Shown here: piece after piece, positions 40,153 through 53,128 of the stretch
How the letters are laid out: every line of letters begins with the position of its first letter
How positions within the stretch are numbered: the stretch's first letter is position 1
From: Osmia lignaria lignaria
Taxonomy: Eukaryota > Arthropoda > Insecta > Hymenoptera > Megachilidae
DNA length: 64,000 bases
Direction: 5' to 3'
Assembly (NCBI RefSeq): GCF_051020975.1
Contig: NC_135042.1
Location: 6,347,888 to 6,411,887, forward strand
Translations under genes and position numbers: made by a program
Notes under the pieces: generated by a model
What the model was told of the DNA's origin: nothing
The model's input: only the letters and a program-made list of their open reading frames with translations
Database searches by the model: none

Positions 40153-43100
40153 ATACAATCGAGACATGTTGGTACTACCTGTTTTTTTTTTTTTGGTTTT
40201 TTTTCACTGTACCTCTATAATGGTCTTCTGGATTATTGCTCCGTCCAAGGACCATTTTTCTTCGCGCTAGGTTTTGCCCGCTTTCTCTGGTATCCGGTCT
40301 GTAACCCGGTGCTTCAACCCTTCTTCGATCTCCTTTCAACCGATCGCTTTCTCTCGTCTCGACCTTCCTTTCGCTCTCGTTCCTTACTTTGCCCTCCTGC
40401 CTCTCACCTTCCGTCGGTTTCTCTTTCACCCTACCCCCACCCTGGGCCGCTGTTTAACCCCGACGCAGCCAAGTGCCGGCGACCTCGTACGCCCCCGCGT
40501 TCCTGTGTTTGCCAGGCGTTTGTCACCGTCCTGAACAAAGTCTCTTCAATATACACGTACCTACAGTCGCTCACGAAATTATTTTAACACCTGCATCCTA
40601 TATTATTAACACGTTTAATTATAAAGAGCATCAGTGTGTACACTGATTTACTATACTATGCTCGAATATTAAAATGAAAAATACATACAGGGGTGGTTTC
40701 GATTTTTCCACCCTAAATACCATTCACGATATCGATCGCAAATTCGCGCTGAGATATTACAATTTTCTCCTCCCCCCCGCGCATATTTATGCCAAAGAGT
40801 GGGCGTGGATCGAGCATAATTATAAATTATAGAACGACTATTTGAGGGGGTGGACGAGCTGGAGGGTTCACCAGGGGGTGATAGATAACTCGTAGTGTAT
40901 CACAGGGCAAGGATACGCGAGAATTTCGAGAACGATACGATCAAAGTTTCGCCATTGCGAGAAGAGTACTCGACTTTCTTTATGGGGGACGAATCGAGCC
41001 ATTGGGGTGGAAAGAAATGGTGGAGTCGCGGGACTGCAGCAACTTCGATTCGGTCTATCGATGTGAATAATACATACCATTACGAGGAATAAAATTGACT
41101 AAGTCTTTTATTCTTTTATTTTTCTACGTAAACTGGAATCGTTCGGCACATATTGTTACGATTCTAGTTAGATCGTTTTCGAGCTCTTTCTCCAACAATC
41201 TGCTTCTTCCGAGTTGATTACCTTGTGAACCCTTTCGATTTTACAGTAACCTTTCCGTTTTTATTGTAGATAATTAAAAGCAAGCACTATAATTCTTTGC
41301 TGTAAGTACTAAATTATGATATATTTTCGAACGAAATATTTTTCTGTGAGATTAAAGAAAGTCGTTGTCGTTGACGATTAATAAATCCCCGAAGAAGCCA
41401 ATATCGTCCCCCTTTCGCCCGGCAAATTGGCCGTGCTCGTTCTTTATCGAGCTAACAAACAGCCACGGGTACGAGTGGTGGGCTTTCACAAAATTTCACG
41501 GGGGACCCAATTTGCATAAATAACCTCGTGCCGGCTGTTCCCATAACGAGACAGAGTGTCTACCGCCTAAAAAGCTATTTGTTTCGATCTTCGTTAGAGC
41601 TCAATTACAATGTTGGTCAAACGTTGAACAAAAAATATTCTTTCAACTCGTTCCGAGTATTTTTTAAAAATTTACCCTAAAAATTTAATTTAATGTTATG
41701 GAATATACGACGCTGTCTATTCATCCCGTCGTTACTTTAAAACTGGGGGGTGAAGAAAAAAGGGTGCAAGTGAAGAAAAACGGGTAAGGTTAAAGGAGAA
41801 TTGATATCAGCCCTTTTATAGTCGCTTTTCTTACACGAACCCAGTCGAACGAACGAATTATCTTTCCAAATCGTTAATCTCACCGCGCAACGAAATGAAA
41901 CGACCCTTCTTTTCTCCTCGTTAACCCACCCTACCCTCCCCCCTGATAGTCGCAAGACGACGTCCGCGAGCCGATAAAAATGTCGCAAAATCCACCCCTG
42001 TCGTCGTATTCCGGGTAATTATTTTCGTGAGCCGCGATAAGCAGGAAATTAGACTGATCGTGGTACTAGAACGCGAGCCCGTGTACTCGTGTACCTGTCA
42101 GCCGAGATTGTTATTAATGCGTCGCGCGTGGAAGCAGATAAAAACGTAATTTGATCGGAATTGATATTGATGGCTCTTTTGTGAGCAGCTTTCTCTTCTA
42201 GTAGACGCGCGACAGAAATGTTTGACGAGTTTCTTCCTTCAACGTCTCGTAACATGTGAGATACAATCGCTCATCACCGGGCTCGTTATCCCGAAGTAAT
42301 TAAAATTATACCCAGTGTTTTACTGTCTTCGGGAAAATTTAAATCTCAACACGTCCCCCTGCTAAGAAACAGCGATTACAATCGAACTAAAACGATTACA
42401 CCGTCGTTCTCCCCCGACAAGAGCAAGGAACACCGATCACCCCATTACCAGAGTCTCAAAACGTGCTAACTCCGCACGAAAATGGAAGCACCCTCTCGCA
42501 CGCGAGTTCCCCGCTGATTCACATTGCCGTCGAATCGAGCCGTTTAACGCTGCTTCCAGGAACGAAGCAACCCTTTCGTTCCGACGTTTCGATCCCTCCC
42601 TTCTTGCCGGTACGCTTTCGAAAGCGGTTAGTCAGCGACTGGCTGTTTCGAACAATAAACTCGTTTATTATTGGCTTATAAGCATGGTGTCCGCGTGGCA
42701 GTACGCGATATTACGACATTATTATGGCGGTACGATTGACTAAATCGTCGCCGGGTCCTCGTAACTTGGGATTAGGGCGAACGGTCGGGCTTAAATCGGT
42801 TATTACGTCGCGTTGCCTAACCGTAAATCGTGTCTAACGTTATTCCACGAACACGGAAGCTAGACAGTCCCGAAAATCGGGGAGGAACCGTGTCCGTCCC
42901 TCTTCCTTTCTCTCCTCGCGCTCTCCATAAGATCGTTCTCGCTGAGACCAACCCCCTCGTCGAGAGTATAAGCAAACAATAATAACATCGTCGTCAGGGG
43001 AAGAAACGGAAGAAAATACGCCCCCTTCGGGGACAATTTATTAATACCACTGGAAGTGATTAGAGGAGAGTACACGGAGAACAGGCGTCCTGATAACGAA

Positions 43101-46100
43101 ATCGTTCGCTTTCTTTGTTCTCGATGCGATTATTGACGCCCTCTGGGACAGACGTTTTTATTGCTCCTTTTTCGTGAAAAATGTCGATGTAAGTTGAGTG
43201 CTCTTTTATAGGAAGATGTTGCAAGAGGTTGGATGAAAATTCTACCCGAAACGAGCTGCGGAAGTCGATCCTCTGCCGAAATTCCTGGCCGCAGTGGATG
43301 CAGACGTACGTGGTCAGACCGGTGGCCAGGGCAATCTCACGAAGCTCGTTTCAAGCGTTTCGTCGCTAAATATAAACACCGTCGGGTCTCTGTTATTGCA
43401 CCACGGACGAGCAAATATTATTACAATATTCATGACAAATGCAAGACGCGGCTAACCTCGTCGCTTTGAATTCACCCCGTTCAATTTTCCTTCTGCCGTC
43501 TTCATTTTCTTTTTCCAAACATTCCTTCTATCGCGCACGAGCAAGGTTCTTTATTTTCCACGCGAATAGCACGGTGTATCGCGACACCGGTATACAGCCG
43601 TTGCAACTACGTTTTATCTGCACCACTTTTACGACCGGTTTTACGATACTTCTTTGTTTCGCTGAGCGTTTTCCCTCAGGGTTGGATAATAAAGAGAGAA
43701 GAAAAAGAGGATAGAAAGAAATCGTGGCGAAGGGTAAAGGGAACAAGGTGAAGCAGATAAAAATTGGCCTCGCGTGTAGTCACGGTATCTCGCCCCCGCA
43801 CCATTCCACCTCATGATCGATGCGTTAATGGGTTAACGACGATGCCAACACCGTCTGGAGAGAAATTATTTTCCCATTTCGCGACCTCTGATCTCTCCTT
43901 TTCCTTTACTTCCCCGCCATTGAACACCGCTCGCCGCTTTCGACCTGTGTGATCGAGAATTAATCGGCGACCGTGTGTCCGAACACGAAACAGTGTACTA
44001 CGATCTTGAAAATAAAGGTGTTCTATCTCGTGATAACTGATAAGGAACGATCGTACTCGAATGGATGATTGATTGCTGAGAAAATTGTTTAATTTAACGT
44101 GTAACAAAGAAAGAAGAAGAATATGTGCCACATAAAATTTTATAGGAAGTTAAGTAGAAAAAAAAGGCAGAGAGCAGCGCAGCGTGTTAGCACACCGATA
44201 CCGTGTCGCGAGGACATTTACGACTAATTGCTTCTAGGTGGTTTCTTCGTTCGGAATTTCTCCCCTCGCGAGCTTGGACCCTCTCGTAAAAATTGTAGGA
44301 ATAAAGGAAGGAAGTGTACACGGACGGTGCTCGCAATAAAAATTCGTCGCGTCGAGGGGCTCGCGTTGCGGAAACTTCGATAATGGCTACTAAAATTCAA
44401 CTAAACGTTCGCGAGACGCTAATTGCCATCGTAAATTTCTTTTTACCTCGATCGACTGGCCGAGTCATTCACACCGAGACAAGTCTCGTTACTCTGGGAA
44501 AATTATTTATTCAAACGTGACTGTTTCTTTGATTTTCTTCGTTGCTTTAAATAATGTCTTTCTGAATTTTTATTGCAAGACGAAGATATTCCTCCCGAGG
44601 GAACGGTTCATTTTCATTTTTAATTCCTCCACCTTTATTCCGTATCGTTTCGACCTGGAAATCGCCCCCGAAACGATCGTTTCGTCGCTGAAGAAAGCGC
44701 ACAACCGTACTTTCTTTCGATCATTTCGAATCTCTCCTACAAATTCGTTCAACTGCTCCTTCGAGGTTTCCGCGGATCGATCCGTTCCTCGGCGTGGAAT
44801 CGAAACGTGAAAATTTCATAGAATCTCGCATGGAAATCATGGATTTACGTGTTAAATGTAATTCGTAAAAATGCGAGGAAAAAAGTGGCGGGGATTGAAG
44901 AAGTCGTTTAATATTGAGAAGCTTTCCGTGAATGCGGATAGGATATAAATCCACGCACTGCGTTCTAGCAGGTAATCCCGATTATCCTGCGACTCCCTTC
45001 TTAAGCACTCCGCTCTGCGAATATTCAATTAGGCTAGATTGCAAAGCGGATTTTGTGTCGTCGTTAAAACGACTGTCGTAGCGGTGCACTAGCTCGCGTA
45101 GTCTCTAAAATATTCTTACTCGGAGATCCTAAAATATTGTTGATTCATCGCTTTTTGGATAAATAATTAACATCCCTTTTAGGTCGCTCGAAATTTCAAG
45201 CTAGATCCATGAGATTATGTCGTTCCGTTTAACTTGTGTACTCACGATAAATATAAATATTATTTTTACGAAATTTAATTCTTAAACTTTTGATATTCAC
45301 GATGCGAAGCAGTTGTCTTCGAATCTTCGATTCGGGACACGGAATCGAATCGAAATCGCGGCTGCCAATGTAGACCGGAAGGGAGGCCCTTTGTAGCAAT
45401 CCCCGGTAGGATTTAGCTGAGGAAGTGAGTGGAATAGAAGAAGAGAAAAAGAAGGCGGAAGGGAAAGAGAAGCGAATCTCTATTTTCGCAGGCTCGCACG
45501 AAGGCCTTTGAATAGACGCGATAAGGATCTTATAACCATGCAGGGGGAGCATGGATGGATGGCGGGGTGTTGTGAAATATAAAGTAAACTACCTGACATT
45601 GTCGCGATACGAAGAGGCGCATCGTCGCTTGAATATTGATGCACCGGCTTCCGAAGGGAAGATGAAAAGGGCGGCCTGCCTTCGTTCTGGCTTTTTAATA
45701 ATGAATTCGGCCCTTCTTGCTCACGGATTTTCTCGAACCTTACCCACCCTTCCTTCGTCGGGGGAGAAAAGGATTGGTTCATTCTTGTTATTTCAGAAAA
45801 GTCAATGGGGTGCACGGGAAGTTCGGTTAAATTCAGTTCTCTTCGTGTCTACTGTTTTCCTAAATGAAAAATTCACCTTTCGTCGCGATTGATGAATGAA
45901 AAAGCGAACGAGACACCTAATACTTTCCTAAAATGGACGTAATCGCGTCAAGGGCTTTAAAAGCCTGTCCCTAGAACCACACTTCGAACCCCAGAACCCG
46001 ACTGATAGGCTTCGCCGTTTCGCTAACGTGATTTCATGTCGTCGACCTGACGATACCGGCAACTGACGGTCTTCCGGATTGGTGAGTAGTCTTTTTTACA

Positions 46101-47148
46101 ATTCAAGCTATTTATCAACACGAAAACGTCTACTCTTTAATAAAATTCAAGAGTGTGTTATTTCAGATTTGATCTTTCATCAAATAAAATAATTTCAAAA
46201 TTAAATACACGGAAGGGATTCAAATGAGGATACCAGATTGATTCATAAAAATTTTTGCCGCCAAAAATGATATTACAAAAAGGCGTTTCTACGCGTTGTA
46301 CACTAAGCGGCACCTGTTGGTGAACGTAAAGTTCTTCTAGGCTCGTTTGAATCGATATCACATCTCGATGGTAAGAGAAAGGTGAACGTTTCTCGGTTCT
46401 AGTCTCAGCTACTTCAAGGTTGCTTCAATTTTTACACAGACGCTTTGTAATACTTGCAATTTTATTACACAACTCGGCTATAAATTTTAGTTCTCATTAA
46501 AAAGAACAGATGCTACGCGTAACTGTAATCGAGCAATTAATTTTAATTAATATCAAGTGAAAGGTACAAAAACGATTCCGAAGTGAAATTTCATCCATTT
46601 CCAATTCTTTCTAAACTTTCGAGCAACAACGAACTATCACCAGACTATGAATCATCAAGATGAAATCTCAACGCTGTTAATCATTATAATTGATCAACGT
46701 TTCGTTGAACGAGTCAGTGGTTCGGGAACAATGAAGAAAGTACAAAAATCGGGTGTCTGATAGGAAGTTTTCGCTTCGATTGCATACTCATTGTCTCGTT
46801 TCGAAAGTTTCGACACGGGTGACAAGTTCATTGGAAGGAAAACTCCTTCACCAAATTCTGCGCTGTCATTGACAACATTACGGAAGTGGCTGATAGTTTC
46901 TTCGGTACAACGATATTCTTGATAGCGAACTGGCACGCTCGACTAGCGATGTAGGTTCGCGGTTTACGCCAGGCCACGTGCGATTAATTTGATTATGTAA
47001 CAAGGAAATAAGGCGAGCTAATAAGCGGACCAACGTGTCGGGCCAGATAATCCACGCGCGTTTTCAACGGGGGTTGTTTTCAATCGACTACTCGTTCACC
47101 TGGATTTTCAAACCAGTCGAACCGGACTGTGCATTTTGCACAGACGAA

Positions 47149-47165
47149 TTTTTTTTTTTTTTTTT
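47149..47165. repeat. Poly(T) tract, 17 bp
   Basis: Uninterrupted run of T; simple repeat. Confidence 0.9.
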
Positions 47166-49046
47166 GATAGTTCAATTAGAACGGAAGTTAGCCTCGTTTG
47201 TTTATCGGTGAAAACGAGTTACAGCGAAACGCGTTGTTCCGCGCAGAAACGAATCCACTTTGGTTGCGACGGATTCGATGAAAAACGCGAGAACAATCCG
47301 GTTGACGAAATTTTGCAAGATCAAAACCGGTCGTTTACTTATTCAACGGGCTTTCCGATAAATTCGTTTCGCGATACGAGGGGTAGGTACGCATGGCGTA
47401 CGGTAATCGATTGGCCATTTGTTCGACAGACTGGAAGCTCGCGATACCGATTGTCGGACACGGTAAAAGTAGCCGCTGATATAACGGAACGAGCGTGTGT
47501 GTACGTGTTCGAACAGCTATGGAATTATGTGGGTTTATAGTCGAGACACGAAACACCGTCTGTGATTGGGAATTGTTGCTTTCCCTCGCGATCCGCGCAC
47601 GTATCTTCTGTTATTAACCCTCCTCGCCTTCCTACCCCCCTCTTTCTCTTTGTCCCTTTCTGCCAACGTAATTACGTCAATTTCGCGTGATTGTATAGAT
47701 TCCGTTTCCGGTTTATCCTACACGCGCGCTGATCTTTCTTAAACAGTTGCTTGAAAAAGAAAATAGGTAAAGGAACAGGATCGAAGGAAGTAGATAAGTA
47801 CGGTGTTGGTCAGACACAGGTAAGGCGGTCTCTCAAGAAGAATATTCATAATTAAAACGTCAATCTATCTACTCGGGCAAAGAGTAGCTAGATCTTAATG
47901 ATCTAATGGACGTATCTCGTTAATGATTTACGAAGGGAGAGATTAACTATGCTGATTCAGCCATTAGCTTCGTTGGACGTACATCGGCGACTCGGTTTTC
48001 CCGCGGGACCAAACGAGGCATTAACGTTCCCCGCACGCTTTCGAATCTCCTGCCAACATACCTAATTCTTCTGAGCTTCCTGCGATTCTATTCCCATCGG
48101 TAGTGTCGTCGATGTTGTCCGTCCAGTGTCTAGATTACTCGTTTCTTCGCAATTTCCGGTTTACTTAAAGCGATCGCGTTCTAGAAATCCCAGGTACAAG
48201 TATAATAGATCCCCGAGGTTTTATGTTTAATCACGATTTTATATATCAACGATGATTACGAAAGTTCCAAGTAATATGTAGTAATTTCGATAGCTCGCCA
48301 TTCGAGGTGAAACCGCGTTTGATTATAACGAGGCGCGTCCATCGAGAGGCTCTCACCGTCAAGTAATTACCTCTGATTATCGGAATTGGATTTGCAAAGA
48401 TCACGGTACGGTACTCGTTAGCGTAATTACGCGGGACGCGTGCATTAGTCCGGCGCAACGATCTATGAAGCGCATGCAGGAAATGAATCCACGGCGAAAT
48501 CGCGATTCAGGTCTGCTTGGCGAGCCGATACATGATCAAGCATCGATATGACAATGTGTATCAATAAACTAACAAGTAATGTTAACGTTTACACCGTAAA
48601 AACTACCCCTTTCGCAAGCGAGATCTTCTGAACTCCCACGTTTCGATGCTGTAATAGAGATACATTTTCTAGTGTCCTGTAATGACATAACGTTTTGCAA
48701 TCGAAGGATCGATAATGATTTCTTCAGATTGTTTCACGATTTCATGATAAACTGTTTTTTTTCTCGATATCCTCGAGACAGATTGAAATTTCATTACGTC
48801 CTTTCAACGCTGTCGATTTTGCTCCATTATGTAACCTGTTACGAAGTATTGGGTTCAACAACAAATAAAGTTTATTGCGCCAGTATATATGGTATATGTA
48901 CAATTGCCGATATTACACTATTAGATCTACGTTGATTAACCGTGACCGGTGAACGGTGCTTGATTAACCGTTCTGTTATTTCACCGCCCCCGCTTTTCGC
49001 ATCCCGTTTTCAAGTGCAGCCATGACTAACCTGGCTGTGTAACGAA

Positions 49047-49062
49047 TCGATCGATCGATCGA
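49047..49062. repeat. (TCGA)4 microsatellite
   Basis: Four exact TCGA units, which are self-complementary at every register. Confidence 0.85.
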
Positions 49063-51664
49063 GGTATGACGTAATACATCAATAATCGTATCAAAATGAT
49101 TTCATACTCGGCTCAGGAAATCGTTGAAATCAACACAATGAATCTGTTAACAGGATCCACGATCAATTAATGGTACAAGTATGATCGATGCTTGATTTCT
49201 CGGTTGTCACTCGATCGACTGGTCTTTGCACAGATCGTATTTCATAATCGACCGTGCTACGTGACTTACAGCAGAAAGTTTCAGATCTAAGCAAAGTGTG
49301 AACGTGAATCCGTATCTGTGTTAAGTTCATCGATTTCTATTATTGCGAGGAGAATAATCGAGTGAGATTGAAAGGTATTTTCAAGTTCATCGCGGGGATT
49401 GCACAATTGCAGACGTAATGGACACTTCGGTGGCCATGGAGTCATTGGCATTGAATAATAAAAAATTGATAATTCGGTGAACAACTTTCAATACTTTGTG
49501 AGACTTAATAGATAAATTAAACATTATGGTAATCTATCTTACTGTATACGTCCATTTTCACTGCGGCGTTTAATGTGCGAATTGAGGTTTCGCTGTAATC
49601 CTGTTTAGTAATATTGATTACAATCTCGTAATCCTGTACGAGGTATCATGCAACTAGTTGTAAAAACATAAAAGGACAAAATAAATGGAACACCTGTAAT
49701 CAAATTTTCTTCCGTAGAATACTTCCCTTCAAGGAAGTGAATTTTCAAAATTTTTATAGAAGCTGTCTTTTAGTTGATACCACCATTTACGAGACGCCTT
49801 GAATATTAATAACATATATATTAATTAGATATTTCTGTTCGTGTACGTTCTGTTATTCGCACTTGAAGCATACACAAAAACGAGTGCAAAATTCTTGTTT
49901 CCTAAATTGATCCACTGATGGATTTTGCGACTTTTCGACGAAGATTCTTAACAAATCTTCCGGAGGACACTTTGCGATGCTGTAGGTCCGTAGGTGACGC
50001 AGCTGCCGCAAATAGATGCTCATCTACCCTTTGTTACCCCCTATTTGTAGTAAAAGTACCTGTAAAAAGCTGTAACAAAAAATTTCATATACATATTAAT
50101 TAAAACCATTTAATTATCTTTTGAGTTTCTCCAAGACATCAGAATCGTGTAAACATTTAACTGCGCGAAAAATCTGTTGGAAACCCTTTTAGTACCTCTA
50201 ATCGACATCAAATTTCCTCCCCAGAGAGCGAACAAGCTTCCCAAATAGCCAGTCGAATACACCGCAAGCCGGCAAAAGCAAACGGACCCTCGATTTCGTC
50301 ACCAACGCGCAAACTTTCTCAACCCGGCTACAAGCCTGTGTCCAAACAAAAGTTCCTTCATTTCCCGAACTCCCTGCCGCCGGATTCCCCTGCAGGGTTA
50401 TCCAGAAAACCGAAGGGACGATATTGATTTTGATAAGAGGAGCCAGCGGAGTCTTCGTTTTAAGTATTGATTTTAAGAAAAGGTCAATTCTGTACGTCTC
50501 CTCGAATCAAAATTTTGCCTAATTTCTAACTGAGTCAATGGACAACTAGCGAACTCCAGTTTCCGCGAGTAATCGTCGGAACACCTGACCGTCTGTAATG
50601 AGAAGTCGGCCCCGGGACCACTTCAAAGCTGCTAATTACACGACCCTCGTCACCTTGGAGCCATTCCCATCGACCTGGCCCTCTTCGTTTGACTGGTAAG
50701 TGCTCGGTTTTCCGGCAGCGCGTGCACATCGGGCCGACCGCGACGTTGACAATAAAGTTAACCAGAATGCGGAGGAAGGGAGAGGGGAGAAGTTGGCATC
50801 CATTAAGCGGTCGAAAGGGTTGGCTGGAAGCGTTCGTAAATTTTCGCCCCTTTGGGACAGGACGTCTTGCGTCCTAGAGCACTCGTTCCAAATGAGGGTT
50901 GTTTCTTGATGACTTCTTTTGTTCCAACGATTGGATTTCGAGGTACCCATTTTCGGATACGAGCAAATTTTCATCAGAATCGATACAATCAACAGCCAAA
51001 TCATTCTCCGAGAATTCACCACCCTTTCCAGGAACTTGTCCTCGTTTCCATCCCGTAATTACGACCCTCCCGTGCAATTATTTCGCGCGAACGACACCCA
51101 GTCGTCCCTTAAAAACCTCAAGGAGGTTGGTTAAAATGGCGCGGAACAACGTCGTGGACGATCCCGATATTAACAGCAGGCCGTTTCATCGCGGATATTA
51201 AGGAAAACGAGGCGGCAAGCGGGTCAGCTTCCACGCGGCTGAATTAAATTATGCTTTATGCTCGTTATCTGGCCGCCACGCGGCGAGTTAATCTTTCGAA
51301 TTATCTCGATAGAACAGGCGCACCGTTCCCAGAGTGTTTCGGTCTCTTTTAACGCGTTTCTTACCCCCGACGCGTTAATCACCGGCCATTCTGCAGATTT
51401 ACGTTCCCTCGCGCCGCGTTTACGTGCATTAACGAGCGTGAAACGCTCGAAAAATAGATTCTGACCATGATCATAACCGACGCAGCCTCCATTTCGCGCT
51501 GATTTATTTTCACAGGTTAGCTGCGACGTTTCGTGATTATCAGGAGCAATGTTTCAGAGTCTGGGATCTATGTATAGACAAGATTTGACGTTGGAGTTCG
51601 TGACACTCTTAATAGGTTTAGTGAAACAAGAACGAGATTTAGAAAGTCCAAGGGAGTTTCATTA

Positions 51665-51685
51665 TTTTTTTTTTTTTTTTTTTTT
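51665..51685. repeat. Poly(T) tract, 21 bp
   Basis: Uninterrupted run of T; simple repeat, or a minus-strand retroposon tail without any visible body. Confidence 0.9.
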
Positions 51686-52971
51686 ATTTCAAGTTCCTCG
51701 AGTGCAATACGGTCTCACGCTCTGCAATACGGCTTTCAGTGATCCTATCGTTACACATTCGATGGAAATAATGAACTATATATTCGTGATTGTTAGACTG
51801 CAACAATGCGATTGATTTTGAGATAAATAGATCAATATGCGTGGTCTTGAAAATGAAAAAGGTAACGCGTATTGTGAATGAGACTTTCTAAAACGACGAA
51901 CTTGACCGTGGACGAGCAGATCGTTGATCTCTGGTCAGACATCCGATTTTCATCGCTTCAGCGAAAGAAACGACCTTGCCATCGACCCGACTGACCTCGT
52001 AACACCTGTTACGCCTCGCAAAGTAGCTCAAGTTAGGTTACGCGTAAACGAGTTTAAGTCACGAGGCGAATGAAATCACTTTCACTGACCCCCCGTCAGG
52101 TTGTTTCGTTCCTGTAAGTGGATTCCAAGGCTGGATCTTCTTCGCGGAAACCGGTACTCCTCTCTCTTCCTCCACCTGAGAGTTTGGCTACTCTCACTCT
52201 CTCTATTTCCGTGTCGAACGATCGAGGATAATCCCTTAGCGCGATCACGTGATTTCCGCCGAATTTTAACCGAGAAATCAAGCAAAGAGGAAAATCCTGC
52301 CGACGTAATCCCGGAAGAGGAAGCCTCCGCTCTTCCGTTTGCACGCGGATTATTCTACCGTATGATTTATGCGAGACGCTTAAGCGATTCGGTATTTTTC
52401 ATTCGTTGTTTCCGTACCGCAAACGTTTGAACATAAATTTTCAAACTGGTAATCGAATTCGTTTCGAAAAAATTGTCTGATAAAAGAAATATCGGAACGA
52501 GTGACTTACCTGCGTTTTTATATTATTTATAAAATGTTAGTGACACTTTGCACAGCGGAGACACGACTGCGATGCTCGAGTCTACTTGTTAGCACGCGTT
52601 AGCACGAATTTCATTAGCGTATGAAAAAGTGACAAGTTAGTGTTCTTGTACCTTGTGTGTTTAGCGTGACTGGTTATTCGATGTTTGTTTAAACGATTAC
52701 GATCTTCCGCTTTGTTAGAGGCGAGGGGACAGGATAGTCGTCCTCGACAGGTTCACGATCACGAACCGAATGGAACACCTTTCATGGAAAGGATCCAAGG
52801 ATCGTGTGTGACCTTCGATTCATTCCAGGACCCATCGACCAAAATCAGATGTATATCTTTCGATCGACGAAATCAATCGGTAAATGATGTTTAATTTTTT
52901 TCAAATATAATTCGAAATTAGGAGAAGGGTGATTGGGCGATCCGACGCGCATGACAACAAATAAATAATGT

Positions 52972-52977
52972 TTTATT
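52972..52977 (-). terminator. Polyadenylation signal AATAAA of the small secreted protein gene
   Basis: On the minus strand AATAAA appears about 150 nt after the TGA stop at 53129-53131. It is followed by a T/G-rich stretch (attatttatttgttgtc) typical of a cleavage-site downstream element. This supports the reading that the exon ending at 53129 is the last one. Confidence 0.6.
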
Positions 52978-53128
52978 CACAAGTTAAGTGTGCACATGTA
53001 GCGGTGACAAGTGCCAGGGGTTAGTGTCATCCCCAAAATTATTCCTCGTCTTTGGTGAAGATTCTGTTACAAGCAAACTCGTTGGCTCGTTGAAGCGTGT
53101 GTGCTCTCTTAATTTTCCCCGTTTTGCC

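Larger units (their letters stand above)
39961..52945. other. Long stretch without a supported gene
   Basis: No domain or exon chain is recognised. Simple repeats are a T17 run (47149-47165), a (TCGA)4 run (49047-49062) and a T21 run (51665-51685). A 33-codon ATG frame ending exactly at a strong gtaagt donor lies at 50598-50695. A minus-strand donor (gtaagt at 52507-52512) sits below a TATAAATAATATAAAA run. Neither is enough to call a gene. Confidence 0.5.

Noticed and set aside
43240..43346. Minus-strand frame reading LREIALATGLTTYVCIHCGQ, reminiscent of a homeodomain helix or a C2H2 finger
   Set aside because: The diagnostic WFQN core and the paired histidines are absent, a stop lies a few codons upstream, and splice sites are poor.
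52751..52879. 43-codon plus-strand frame between cgacag and gtaaat, phase 0 at both ends
   Set aside because: The acceptor lacks a pyrimidine tract and the frame is short. It is antisense-adjacent to the secreted gene's 3' end and has no partner exon.
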